A stretch of DNA of 64,000 nucleotides. Origin: Gammaproteobacteria bacterium (GTDB taxonomy: Bacteria; Pseudomonadota; Gammaproteobacteria; Acidiferrobacterales; SZUA-150). Made by a program: the position numbers and the translations under genes. The DNA is taken from NCBI GenBank assembly GCA_029880545.1, contig JAOUOD010000004.1, forward strand, positions 62,001 through 126,000. Direction: 5' to 3'. Positions 36,186-45,144 of the stretch are shown piece by piece. Numbering within the stretch: position 1 is the first letter of the stretch; each line of letters begins with the position of its first letter. The notes below the pieces were generated by a model, which worked only from the letters and a program-made list of their open reading frames with translations, was not told the DNA's origin and searched no databases.

Positions 36186-36635
36186 TCAGAAACCGTTGTT
36201 GGCCAGCTCCATGGCAGACTTGATGGCGCCGACCAGGATAATCGCGGTTCCAACAATCGCGCCGACTACGCCGACGACGTTGCCGCCGTACACATAAAGA
36301 TTGAGAAAATTCCTTTTCGGGCTCAGACCGTGTTCGCCGGTGATGGCCGCTACCGGCCAGGACATGGCCAGGGCGGTGCCCGAAGCCGCCAGTGACCAGA
36401 CCAGCAAGGTATCGGCAACTTCACCCATGTATATGACCGGGCGTACCGCGGCCATGGATAACATGAAGATACCCATGGCGCCGGGCAGGGCAACAGCATT
36501 GCGCCAGGCAGTAATCGTGTGGTGGTTCTGTTGTGTGACTACGGCGCGCCACAGGCCTATTGCGGACAGGGCCGCAGCTACCAGGACGATGGATGCGAAC
36601 AGGATGAGGAGTTTGGCGCAAACAGCGGAGCTCAT
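36186..36635 (-). CDS. Four-helix membrane protein, unknown function
   Basis: 149 residues with hydrophobic segments at about 7-28, 47-63, 76-97 and 115-140. No catalytic motif or family recognised. It lies convergent to the previous gene (12 bp apart) and about 94 bp downstream of the HDOD gene on the same strand. Confidence 0.6.
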   Translation of the reverse strand: MSSAVCAKLLILFASIVLVAAALSAIGLWRAVVTQQNHHTITAWRNAVALPGAMGIFMLSMAAVRPVIYMGEVADTLLVWSLAASGTALAMSWPVAAITGEHGLSPKRNFLNLYVYGGNVVGVVGAIVGTAIILVGAIKSAMELANNGF

Positions 36636-36728
36636 GAACGGATTCCCGGGTTGTCAGTTGATTACCAGTCAAGCCGCAACGGTAGCTTTATTTTTGGAAC
36701 AAGACAATCGCCGGGTCAAGTGACCGCC

Positions 36729-38045
36729 TCAGGGGGCAAGCATGTTTACCATACCGTCGAGGTGTTCAGCGGCGTCGAGAATATCCTCTAGGTTGAGCTG
36801 CAGGTTTATTTCGTCAATTTCGTAGCGGGCAAGTATTGATGCTGGCAGCACGTCGGTAATTTCTTCGCCAATATCGCGGGTCGCCAGGAATCGGTTAGCC
36901 AGCAGGGTGATATGACAATACAATGCGTCATCGCCATTATAGTCTTCGTTATGGTGGTAGCACGCGGTATTGAAAATGGCCGAATCCAGTTTCCATTGTT
37001 GCAGCAACAGTAGTCCAGCCTGCGTATGGTTGATTTGCAGCGCCTCGGATTCTATCTCGGTCAATGGTCGTTCAGGGTGTTGCTGAAACTCTTCGGCGAT
37101 ACCTGCCATATCCGTCGGGTACAGGTGATACAGTAACGCACGCCCGATATTGTGTAACAGGCCGGCGAGGTAAGCGCGACCCTGTTTGGCGCCGTACTTC
37201 CTGGGAAGGCTGCGGGCAATTTCCTGGCTCAGTGCCGCGCAGTAAACCGCGTGACGGGTGAATTCCTTGCGTTGTTGCCGTGGCATCATCAGCTTGCCAA
37301 GCATGCTCAGCCCGAGTGCAATGCTGTAAACCATGTCCTGGCCAAGCACGATAGTAATGGCCTTGTGGACGGAATCAATTTCACCCTGAAAACCGAAAAA
37401 CGGTGAGCTCGCGTAGCGAAGAATTTGCCCTGTCAGTGCCGGGTCAGCTTCGATAACGCTGACCAGCTCATCGATTCGTGCATGCGGGTGGTTCATGAAA
37501 CGCAATATGCGTGTTGCCGATTCCGGCATCATTGGTAACTCAAGCCTGGTCAGCTTGAGATAAAGATCTGGCTGGTCATTGACTCGAGCATCCAGTATCG
37601 GCGCAGCTTCCTTGTCCGACGCAAACGACAGTCGTTGTGCTTTTCCAAGGCTTTGAGCGAAATCTGCCCGCGCCATTTCGATAATGGTTTCCGTGTTGCC
37701 CGCCGGAAATGTTACTGATGCAAAGGAGCTGATGGAATCATCGACTAGCGCGTTGATGCCATAGGCGCCCGCCATTGCCGGCAGGTTGCGCGGATCACAG
37801 TCGTCAAACAACTTCCGTACCCGGGCTTCACTGGCGTCGTGCCAGTTCCTGCCAGTCAGGGTGGACAGTACAGTTATATCGAAATGCAGTGATGCTGGAA
37901 AAACCACCAGCGCGCAGTCGTTGTCGTCGCACAGGAGCCTGGCAACGATCAGGTTTGCAGGTGGCAATTCCCCGGGTTTGGCGGCGCGATATGACAGTTG
38001 TTGCTGGACCAGGTATTTGTTCAGACGATTGGCTATCTTGCTCAT
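36729..38045 (-). CDS. YbaK-like / HDOD domain fusion protein
   Basis: 438 residues. Residues about 1-150 resemble the YbaK/ProX aminoacyl-tRNA editing fold (VFPASLHFDITVLSTLTGRN, RVRKLFDDCDPRNLPAMAGA, YGINALVDDS), but the position I align with the catalytic Lys appears to be Arg in IVARLLCDD. Residues about 165-370 form an HDOD domain (SVIEADPALTGQILRYASSP, VLGQDMVYSIALGLSML), with HN replacing HD in AGLLHNIGRALLYHL, as is usual for non-catalytic HDOD. Likely a signalling or RNA-related regulator, not an enzyme. Own transcription unit. Confidence 0.8.
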   Translation of the reverse strand: MSKIANRLNKYLVQQQLSYRAAKPGELPPANLIVARLLCDDNDCALVVFPASLHFDITVLSTLTGRNWHDASEARVRKLFDDCDPRNLPAMAGAYGINALVDDSISSFASVTFPAGNTETIIEMARADFAQSLGKAQRLSFASDKEAAPILDARVNDQPDLYLKLTRLELPMMPESATRILRFMNHPHARIDELVSVIEADPALTGQILRYASSPFFGFQGEIDSVHKAITIVLGQDMVYSIALGLSMLGKLMMPRQQRKEFTRHAVYCAALSQEIARSLPRKYGAKQGRAYLAGLLHNIGRALLYHLYPTDMAGIAEEFQQHPERPLTEIESEALQINHTQAGLLLLQQWKLDSAIFNTACYHHNEDYNGDDALYCHITLLANRFLATRDIGEEITDVLPASILARYEIDEINLQLNLEDILDAAEHLDGMVNMLAP

Positions 38046-38345
38046 TATTTATAGTAATCCTGATTTAAGTCGTCATACAAAAATGCACACCGGCACGCAC
38101 CATCGGCTCTCTGTTTCAGTCCAGTATCTGATGACTGGTCCTTTATGCCGGGGGATTTATGGCAGCGCGGTACCGCCGCTCCTGTCACCGAAGATAGTAG
38201 CCGCCTTTATTGAATACATCAATAATAATGTACTCTGGGCGCCTACCGTCAGTTTGTGAAACTGTAAGTGATATCGGGTGTTTTTGAGGAATCTTGAGAC
38301 AATTCGGGAGGTGGCTGGCCGATAACTAATTAATTTTTTAATGTA
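38046..38345. other. Intergenic region, nothing clear
   Basis: This 300-bp gap lies between two minus-strand genes. It should contain the promoter of the HDOD gene and the end of the carbonic anhydrase transcript. Arms CTGGCC/GGCCAG bracket an AT-rich stretch at about 38310-38356. I see no credible gene or RNA. Confidence 0.3.
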
Positions 38346-38870
38346 TTAGGCCAGGTAGTCATCTTTCAATTTTCTGTAATGATTCGCGGAATAAGTGAAC
38401 CACTTGATTTCATCTTCAGTCAGTTCGCGAACCTTTTTGGCCGGCCTGCCCAGCCATAAATAGCCACCGTGCAGTTCCTTGCCTTCAGTGACAAGTGACC
38501 CGGCACCCAGTAACACGTGCTTGTGGATAACGGCGCCATCAAGAATGGTTGAGCCAATGCCTATCAGGCATTCATCGCCAATGCTGCAACCGTGGACGGT
38601 CACGTTGTGCCCGATGGTGACGTCGTTGCCAATGCTGACCGCGTGACCTTCGGGCAAGGAGCTGAACCTGTGGGTAACGTGTACAACGCTGCCGTCCTGG
38701 ATATTGGTGCGCGCGCCAACCCTGATACTGTTGACGTCGCCGCGCAGCACCGCCATCGGCCAGATGGAGCAGTCATCACCAAGCACTACGTCACCGATGA
38801 CGCAGGCCTGTTCATCCACGTAGACGCGGCTGCCCAGCGCGGGTGAAATATCCTTGTACTTTCGAATCAT
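38346..38870 (-). CDS. Gamma-class carbonic anhydrase-like protein (YrdA family)
   Basis: 174 residues forming a left-handed beta-helix of hexapeptide repeats (for example VIGDVVLGDDCSIWPMAVLR). The three zinc-ligand positions are filled by His64 or His67 (HVTH), His88 (IGHNVTVHG) and His93. Family members range from active carbonic anhydrases to inactive trimers. It lies 20 bp downstream of the glutathione reductase gene and is likely co-transcribed. Confidence 0.88.
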   Translation of the reverse strand: MIRKYKDISPALGSRVYVDEQACVIGDVVLGDDCSIWPMAVLRGDVNSIRVGARTNIQDGSVVHVTHRFSSLPEGHAVSIGNDVTIGHNVTVHGCSIGDECLIGIGSTILDGAVIHKHVLLGAGSLVTEGKELHGGYLWLGRPAKKVRELTEDEIKWFTYSANHYRKLKDDYLA

Positions 38871-38890
38871 GATGACCCCCGATAAATATT

Positions 38891-40243
38891 CTAGCGCATG
38901 GTGACCAGTTCTTCAGCCGCGGTCGGGTGGATGGCAACAGTATTATCAAAGTCACGTTTGCGCGCGCCCATTTTCACGGCGACAGCAAAACCCTGGATGA
39001 TTTCGTCGGCGGCGGTTCCGATGATGTGGACGCCGACAATTTTTTCATCATCACCGACAGTGACCAGCTTCATGACTGTCGGCGACTTGCGCTCCATGAC
39101 TGCGTGGTACATGTTGGTAAAACGCGACTGGTATACCTTGACCATGCTTTCGCCGTATTGCGCACCGGCTTCTTCTTCGCTCAAGCCGACTGTGCCAATG
39201 GGCGGGTGACTGAAAACAACGCTGGCGATGTTGCTGTAATCCAGTTTGCTGTCAGTGCGATTGTCGAACAGGCGATCAGCCAGGCGTCGGCCGGCGGCAA
39301 TGGCAACCGGCGTCAGTGCCATTTGACCGGTCACGTCACCGACAGCGTAGACGCCTTCAACATTGGTTTGCTGGAATTCATCGGTGGGAATAAATCCGCG
39401 TTTGTCCACGGCGATACCGGCATGATCGAGCCCGAGTGTTTCGGTCTTGGGTTTGCGGCCGGTGGCCCAGATGACACAATCAAAATCACCCCAGTGATCA
39501 CCGGTCTTGGCATGAATGCTGACATGACCCTTGTCATTCTTTTCCAGGCGATCCATATCGACGCAGGTGAGTATGTTAATACCCGTTGCCAGCATTTCTT
39601 CCATCAGGGTTTCGCGCAAGCTGACGTCAAAATTTTTCAGGAACATTTCACCGCGTAGCAGCAGCGTGACTTTCGAGCCCAGTGCGTGCAACACACCGGC
39701 CAGTTCCACGGCAATATAACCGCCACCAATGACCAGCACGTTCGACGGTTGTTGCTCCAGCTCGAAAAATCCGTCACTGGTAATGCCCAGCTCGGCGCCC
39801 GGCAGGTCGGGTACCATGGGCGTGCCGCCGACAGCGATGAGAATATGACTGCCGGTATATTCCTGTTCGCCAACAACTACGGTTTTCTTGTCCTTGAAGC
39901 TCGCCCAGCCGTTGATGCGGGTGATCTTGCTGGCGTCGAGGTTGCGATCATAGATGCCGTTAAGTCGCTTGATGTAGGCGTCGCGACTGTTTTTCAGTTT
40001 CGCCCAGTCAAAACCGTTGTTGCTGATATCAAAACCGTAGGCCGGCGCATCAGCCACGGCCTCGGCCATGTGCGCGGCATTCCACATGACTTTTTTCGGT
40101 ACGCAGCCGACGTTGACGCAGGTGCCGCCAATGGCGCCGCCTTCAATAAGTGCCACGCGGGCGCCGTAGGAGGCGGCACGACGGGCTGACGCGATGCCAC
40201 CACTGCCACCGCCAATTACCAGGAAATCAAAATGTTCTGCCAT
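38891..40243 (-). CDS. gor: Glutathione-disulfide reductase
   Basis: 450 residues, the same length as the E. coli enzyme. FAD site [16 protein letters not shown], redox pair Cys42/Cys47 in [18 protein letters not shown] Rossmann motif [20 protein letters not shown], second FAD site [18 protein letters not shown] and the C-terminal catalytic [11 protein letters not shown] are all intact. It regenerates GSH from GSSG with NADPH. ATG 40243 with GAAGG upstream is preferred to the GTG at 40252. Confidence 0.93.
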   Translation of the reverse strand: MAEHFDFLVIGGGSGGIASARRAASYGARVALIEGGAIGGTCVNVGCVPKKVMWNAAHMAEAVADAPAYGFDISNNGFDWAKLKNSRDAYIKRLNGIYDRNLDASKITRINGWASFKDKKTVVVGEQEYTGSHILIAVGGTPMVPDLPGAELGITSDGFFELEQQPSNVLVIGGGYIAVELAGVLHALGSKVTLLLRGEMFLKNFDVSLRETLMEEMLATGINILTCVDMDRLEKNDKGHVSIHAKTGDHWGDFDCVIWATGRKPKTETLGLDHAGIAVDKRGFIPTDEFQQTNVEGVYAVGDVTGQMALTPVAIAAGRRLADRLFDNRTDSKLDYSNIASVVFSHPPIGTVGLSEEEAGAQYGESMVKVYQSRFTNMYHAVMERKSPTVMKLVTVGDDEKIVGVHIIGTAADEIIQGFAVAVKMGARKRDFDNTVAIHPTAAEELVTMR

Positions 40244-40302
40244 AGCCTTCACCAGAAAATACGACGACAGTTGTGTCGCCCGGTTGTATCAATATATCAA
40301 TC

Positions 40303-41349
40303 TTACCACGCGTCGAAATTGTAACTGCCCTGCAATTGCAGCGGTGGTTGTTGCAGCTTGGCCAGCTGTTCCTGCAGGGTCTGAATCTGTTCTTCCCAGT
40401 AGCGCGGCGTATCAAACCAGGGAAAGTTGTGAGGGAACGCCGGGTCGTGCCAGCGGCGCGCAAGCCAGGCGCTGTAGTGCAGCAGTCGCAGGCTACGCAG
40501 GGCTTCGATGAGCCCGATCTCGTTGCGATCAAAGGCGCGAAAAGTTTCGTAGCCTTCCAGCAACTGTTCCAGCTGTTCGGCCATGTCGGTTTCACTGCCC
40601 TCGAGCAACATCCACAGGTCCTGGATGGCCGGACCGGTGAGTGTATCGTCCAGGTCCACCAGGTAAACATTGCCTTCCCAGCTCAGCACGTTGCTCAGGT
40701 GAAAGTCACCGTGCAGGCGTATCAATGACTGCGGGCGATGACGCTGGAACAATATGTCGCAATGTTCGATGACCAGTTTGCTGATTTGCTCGTAGGAAGT
40801 GCGCAGGTAGTCGGGAACAAACGGGTTATCCAGCAGGAACCGGACCGAGTCGCGACCGTAGTTATCTATGCCCAGTGCCAGTCGGTGCCTGAACCTGGCG
40901 CTGGCGCCAATGTTATGCAGGCGGCCAAGATAGCGGCCCAGGCGAACCCGGTCATCACGGGAATTCAGCTCGGGTCGGCGCCCCGGCGCCCACGGAAATA
41001 CGGCAAACCGGAACTCGCCGTTTGCAACCTGGTGGCGCAGCAGGGTCTGGCCATCGACAATGGTCGGCGCGACAACAGGCACTTCGTGGCCGGCCAGCTC
41101 GAGGGCAAAGGCATGCTCCTCGAGAATGGTGGCATCGCTCCAGCGCCCGGGCCGGTAAAACTTGACCGCTACCGGCGCCTGGTCTTCGATATCCACACGG
41201 TATACACGATTTTCATAACTGTTCAGCGGCTGCAACGCGCCGGTGCAGCGCACCGACAATGCCACTTCAACACTGTCGAGAATGACATCCGGGGTCAGCG
41301 CATCGTAGGGATGGCCGGATAAATCGTGGTCTCGGGAATCTGTGCTCAT
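40303..41349 (-). CDS. srkA: Stress response kinase SrkA (YihE/RdoA)
   Basis: 348 residues of the aminoglycoside-phosphotransferase-like kinase fold. N-lobe NSYENRVYRVDIEDQAPVAV with KFYRPGRWSD, catalytic loop RLHGDFHLSNVL and metal-binding YLVDLDDTLTGP are the SrkA signatures. In E. coli it phosphorylates Ser/Thr under envelope and oxidative stress. It lies next to gor, but 59 bp away, and is divergent from prlC. Confidence 0.9.
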   Translation of the reverse strand: MSTDSRDHDLSGHPYDALTPDVILDSVEVALSVRCTGALQPLNSYENRVYRVDIEDQAPVAVKFYRPGRWSDATILEEHAFALELAGHEVPVVAPTIVDGQTLLRHQVANGEFRFAVFPWAPGRRPELNSRDDRVRLGRYLGRLHNIGASARFRHRLALGIDNYGRDSVRFLLDNPFVPDYLRTSYEQISKLVIEHCDILFQRHRPQSLIRLHGDFHLSNVLSWEGNVYLVDLDDTLTGPAIQDLWMLLEGSETDMAEQLEQLLEGYETFRAFDRNEIGLIEALRSLRLLHYSAWLARRWHDPAFPHNFPWFDTPRYWEEQIQTLQEQLAKLQQPPLQLQGSYNFDAW

Positions 41350-41361
41350 ACCGGCAGATCA

Positions 41362-41396
41362 TACGCATGTTTGGCCTGATGCGCCCGTTATGCGTA
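41362..41396. promoter_or_regulatory. Inverted repeat between srkA and prlC
   Basis: Arms TACGCAT (41362-41368) and ATGCGTA (41390-41396) are perfect inverted copies in the divergent intergenic region. They may form an operator or a large hairpin in the srkA leader. No matching regulator is known. Confidence 0.3.
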
Positions 41397-41454
41397 AACT
41401 TGATTGATTGAATCCGACTCACACCGACGCATAACAATAACAGGGTTTACCAGT

Positions 41455-43497
41455 ATGAATGACACCAGCAATCCGCTAATGAATCACTATAACCTGCCGC
41501 CGTTTGCGGCGATTCGCCCGGAGCATGTGGAGCCGGCACTGGACCAGGTATTAATGGAGAATCGCGCTGCCATTACCGGCCTTGTCGCCGATGACGCGGC
41601 CACGGGCTGGGACCGGTTTGTCGCCATTATGGAAAGCCTGGATGAGCGCCTGCACCGGGTATGGTCACCGGTTTCGCACCTGAACTCGGTGATGGACAGC
41701 GAAGCCTTGCGCGACGTCTACGAACGCTGCCTGCCAAAAATCAGCGAGTACGCAACCGAGATCGCGCAAAACCCGAAGCTCTACGAGCGCTACCGCTTGC
41801 TTGCTGACAGCGACGAATTTGCGCAGCTGGACGTGGCCCAGCGCCAGCTGGTGAACAATGTCTTGCGCGAATTCCGTCTCAATGGCGCTGAACTGGAAGG
41901 CGCAGACAAGGCGCGGTTTGCGGAAATAAAGAAGCGCCTGGCACTTTTGAGCAACCAGTTTTCGCGCAATGTGCTCGATGCCACTCATGGCTGGCACCTG
42001 GATATCATCAATGAGGCCGAGCTGGCAGGGCTGCCGGAGTCAGCGCTGGCGCTGGCGCGGCAAACCGCAGAACGGGCCGGGGTTCAGGGTTGGCGCTTTA
42101 CCCTCGATGCGCCGTCGTATCTTGGCCTGGTGGAATACGCTGATAGCCGGGATTTGCGTGAGCAGGTGTATACCGCCTTCTCAACCCGGGCCAGTGACCA
42201 GGGCCCCAATGCCGGGCAGTGGGATAACGCACCTTTAATAGATGAGATCCTGCAGTTACGTCATGAAATGGCCGGGCTGCTGGGATTTGCCAATTACGCT
42301 GAATTGTCGCTGGCGCGCAAAATGGCCGATACGGTTTCCGAAGTCAGCGACTTCTTGTATGACCTGTCCGGTCGATCACGCGACGTCGCGCTGAAAGATC
42401 GCCAGATGCTTGAACAGTTTGCCCGGCAACAAGGGCTCGATGGGCCGTTGCAGGCCTGGGACATCCCCTATTATGGAGAAAAGCTGCGCCAACAGCAGTA
42501 CGCGTTGTCGCAGGAACAATTGCGTCCGTACTTCCCGTTGCCCAAGGTGCTTGATGGCATGTTTGATCTCATCGGCCGCCTCTACGGCATGCGCGTTGAG
42601 GCGCGCAACGACGTGGAGACCTGGCATGACGATGTCCGGTTCTTCCAGATATATGATGCCGATAATCAAGCTCGCGGCGCGTTCTATCTCGATTGTTATG
42701 CACGACCGCACAAGCGCGGTGGTGCCTGGATGGATGACTGCATTACCCGCAAGCGTAGCGGTGACCATGTTCAGCAGCCGGTGGCCTACCTTGTGTGCAA
42801 TTTTTCACCGCCGGTTGGCAGCCAGCCTTCATTGTTGACGCACGACGAGGTCACCACGCTGTTTCATGAGTTTGGCCACGGCCTGCATCACATGTTGACC
42901 CAGGTGGATTATGTCAGTGTTGCCGGCATTAACGGCGTCGAATGGGATGCCGTGGAGCTGCCGTCCCAGTTCATGGAAAACTGGTGCTGGCAGCGCGACG
43001 TGGTGGATAGCATCTCCGGTCACTACCAGGCCGGTGACCGCCTGCCGGCGGAGTTGTTTGACAAGTTGTATGCCGCGCGCAATTTCCAGTCGGCCATGCA
43101 GTTGGCGCGGCAGCTGGAGTTTTCCATTTTTGATTTGCGCCTGCACGCGGAATACGGCCAATGGCCATCGCCGCAGGCCTTGCTTGATTCGGTAAGGCAG
43201 GAGGTCGCCGTGGTCGAGCCGCCTCACTTTAATCGGTTTCAGAATGGCTTTAGTCACATTTTTGGTGGTGGCTACGCGGCGGGGTATTATAGTTACAAGT
43301 GGGCCGAAGTATTGTCCGCCGATGCTTTTGGCAAGTTCGAGGAAAACGGCCTGTTTGACCAGGCTACCGGTCGTGCGTTTCTCGAGGAAATTCTCGAGCG
43401 CGGCGGTTCGCAACCGGCAATGGAGCTGTTCGTTGCGTTTCGTGGCCGCAAGCCCAGCATTGATGCCTTGTTAAGGCATTCGGGCCTGGCCGCGTAA
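41455..43497 (+). CDS. prlC: Oligopeptidase A
   Basis: 680 residues from ATG 41455, equal to the E. coli protein. M3-family zinc metallopeptidase that degrades cytosolic peptides, including signal peptides. The zinc site FHEFGHGLHHML (His471, Glu472, His475) is intact, as are DAVELPSQFMENW with the third-ligand Glu region and HIFGGGYAAGYYSYKWAEVL near the end. A TTG at 41404 would extend the frame but has no ribosome site. Confidence 0.94.
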   Translation: MNDTSNPLMNHYNLPPFAAIRPEHVEPALDQVLMENRAAITGLVADDAATGWDRFVAIMESLDERLHRVWSPVSHLNSVMDSEALRDVYERCLPKISEYATEIAQNPKLYERYRLLADSDEFAQLDVAQRQLVNNVLREFRLNGAELEGADKARFAEIKKRLALLSNQFSRNVLDATHGWHLDIINEAELAGLPESALALARQTAERAGVQGWRFTLDAPSYLGLVEYADSRDLREQVYTAFSTRASDQGPNAGQWDNAPLIDEILQLRHEMAGLLGFANYAELSLARKMADTVSEVSDFLYDLSGRSRDVALKDRQMLEQFARQQGLDGPLQAWDIPYYGEKLRQQQYALSQEQLRPYFPLPKVLDGMFDLIGRLYGMRVEARNDVETWHDDVRFFQIYDADNQARGAFYLDCYARPHKRGGAWMDDCITRKRSGDHVQQPVAYLVCNFSPPVGSQPSLLTHDEVTTLFHEFGHGLHHMLTQVDYVSVAGINGVEWDAVELPSQFMENWCWQRDVVDSISGHYQAGDRLPAELFDKLYAARNFQSAMQLARQLEFSIFDLRLHAEYGQWPSPQALLDSVRQEVAVVEPPHFNRFQNGFSHIFGGGYAAGYYSYKWAEVLSADAFGKFEENGLFDQATGRAFLEEILERGGSQPAMELFVAFRGRKPSIDALLRHSGLAA

Positions 43498-43520
43498 CCG
43501 GGACAGCAACGAGGATGAGC

Positions 43521-44162
43521 ATGGCATTGAAAGGGAGATCAATCGTGGCCGCATGCCGCTACGTGAGCATTATGGCAATGGTGCTGGTCGGCGCTGGTGG
43601 AATCTCGCCGGTGCTGGCGGAAACCGTGCATGTGACTGACAAGCTGACTGTGCCGGTTTTTCCTGGTCCGACGGATGTACAGCCGGCGTCCGGGCAACTC
43701 AAAACCGGCGATGAGCCCGAAGTAGTGCAGCGCCAGGGTGCCTATACGCAAATTCGCCTGGGTGGCGTTGAAGGCTGGGTGGAGAGTCGCTTCTTGAGTC
43801 GTCAACAACCGTCTGCGGCGGTGCTCAAAGAGGTGCGCAAACAATTGAACGATGCTCGCGTGGAGCTGCGCACCGCCAATGACAAGGTTATGATCCTGGA
43901 AAAGCAGCTTGGTTCGATTACCGAGCAGCATGATCTCGCCCGCCAGAATGATGAAGCCCGACTGCAGGCGGAATCGGAAATGCGTGACGCGCTGGCCGCG
44001 GCCGAGACGCGAGCAAAAATGGCCGAAGCCGGTATCAATATCGTCTGGATCGCAGTCGCTGTGGCCGCGCTGATAGTGGGTTTTTTTGCCGGCATCTGGT
44101 GGGATCGTGAACAGAATCGAAAGAAGCTGGGTGGTATGCATATCCGGATACGGGGAATCTAG
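43521..44162 (+). CDS. SH3-domain membrane protein (TIGR04211 / YgiM type)
   Basis: 213 residues from ATG 43521; GAGG lies six bases upstream, and the ATG at 43515 abuts it. After a signal peptide (ending VLA) comes an SH3b domain (DKLTVPVFPGPTDVQP to VEGWVESRFLS), a coiled coil (about 90-165, VLKEVRKQLNDARVELRTAN) and a C-terminal membrane helix (IVWIAVAVAALIVGFFAGIW). This is the layout of the YgiM family, thought to act at the envelope. The next gene starts directly after its stop. Confidence 0.85.
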   Translation: MALKGRSIVAACRYVSIMAMVLVGAGGISPVLAETVHVTDKLTVPVFPGPTDVQPASGQLKTGDEPEVVQRQGAYTQIRLGGVEGWVESRFLSRQQPSAAVLKEVRKQLNDARVELRTANDKVMILEKQLGSITEQHDLARQNDEARLQAESEMRDALAAAETRAKMAEAGINIVWIAVAVAALIVGFFAGIWWDREQNRKKLGGMHIRIRGI

Positions 44163-44666
44163 ATGAAAAATCGTACACGCCTGACAATCCATGCTGCGTG
44201 GCTGCTGTTGGCAGTGCTTGTTGGTGTGGTTGATGTCCACGCCGAGCGGCTCTACAAGTGGGTCGATGCAGAGGGCAACGTTTCGTATCACGACAAGCCG
44301 GCCCCGCAAGACTCCGGCTACAAGGTGGAAGAAAAGGATTTTGGTTACCAGACCGGCAGCTCGCGTGAGTCCGGGCGCAGGAATACCCGGAACGTGACTT
44401 ATCCCGTGACGTTATACCTCACTCCTCGTTGCGCCAGCTGTGACCTGGTGCGGCAATATCTTGATGGCAAGAAACTTGCCTACTCCGTGCACGATGTCAG
44501 TGACAATCTTGCCATGCAGGCTGAATTAAAGCGTGTCAGCGGTGAGCTGACGGTGCCGACGGTAAAAATCGGCAAGCACGTGGTCTCCGGCTATAACGTA
44601 GAGCTGCTCGACAAGCTGCTGACGGAAGCGGGGTATCTGCAGGAGGCGCCTGAAACAAAGCCCTGA
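44163..44666 (+). CDS. DUF4124-glutaredoxin fusion protein
   Basis: 167 residues. A signal peptide ends at VHA, then the DUF4124 motif ERLYKWVDAEGNVSYHDKPA, a linker, and a glutaredoxin-like domain from about residue 80 with active site TPRCASCDLVRQYLDGK and cis-Pro in ELTVPTVKIG. A periplasmic thiol-disulfide role is likely; substrate unknown. It begins at the base after the stop of the SH3 gene, with GGGGAA upstream, so both are co-translated. Confidence 0.85.
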   Translation: MKNRTRLTIHAAWLLLAVLVGVVDVHAERLYKWVDAEGNVSYHDKPAPQDSGYKVEEKDFGYQTGSSRESGRRNTRNVTYPVTLYLTPRCASCDLVRQYLDGKKLAYSVHDVSDNLAMQAELKRVSGELTVPTVKIGKHVVSGYNVELLDKLLTEAGYLQEAPETKP

Positions 44667-45144
44667 AGCCACGTTTCCTTGCTGGTCTCGTGTCGCGCCT
44701 GAATCAACATTACGAACGATGTCGTTCAATGGTGCCAACTTTGGCGGTCACCATCCAAAAAGCCCTTGTTCAGATATTCCCCCCATCTCGTTCGCACTCC
44801 ATATTAATTATTGATATGAATCAAAGAGCAGGCCTTCTATTGCTCCCATGATTTCATGCACCGGTGTGCAGTGGATTCTTGGTCGCGAGGCGAATAATGA
44901 GCGGTCGATCGATTTATATTAGTAACAGGTAATATTAGTGATTAATGATATAGCGTATATATCGATTTTATTTAATGAATCACTTGTTTAATCGGGAGCA
45001 AAGTACTAAATTACCGGGCATATTGGGGTGGGTGTATACGCGCGAAGCTGATCTCCCGAGTGATGCAACGGGTCTTGCCCCAAAAAGTGTTTACAGACAC
45101 GAAATAAGCAACTTGAAAAACAAACCAAACAACAGGGGGGCATT
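44667..45144. other. Long AT-rich leader region of the TonB receptor
   Basis: No gene supported. It holds a perfect palindrome TGCAC-CGGT-GTGCA (44857-44870), a very AT-rich stretch (44915-45000) suited to a promoter, and GGGGGG just before the receptor ATG. I see neither a convincing Fur box nor a riboswitch. The length suggests a regulated upstream region. Confidence 0.4.

Noticed and set aside
43539-44309. 256-codon minus-strand frame
   Set aside because: Antisense to the SH3-domain and DUF4124 genes, both of which show signal peptides and recognised domains.
44741-44840. Possible Fur box before the TonB receptor
   Set aside because: AT-rich TTATTGATATGAAT-like sequence matches the consensus too poorly compared with the clear box at 55170.
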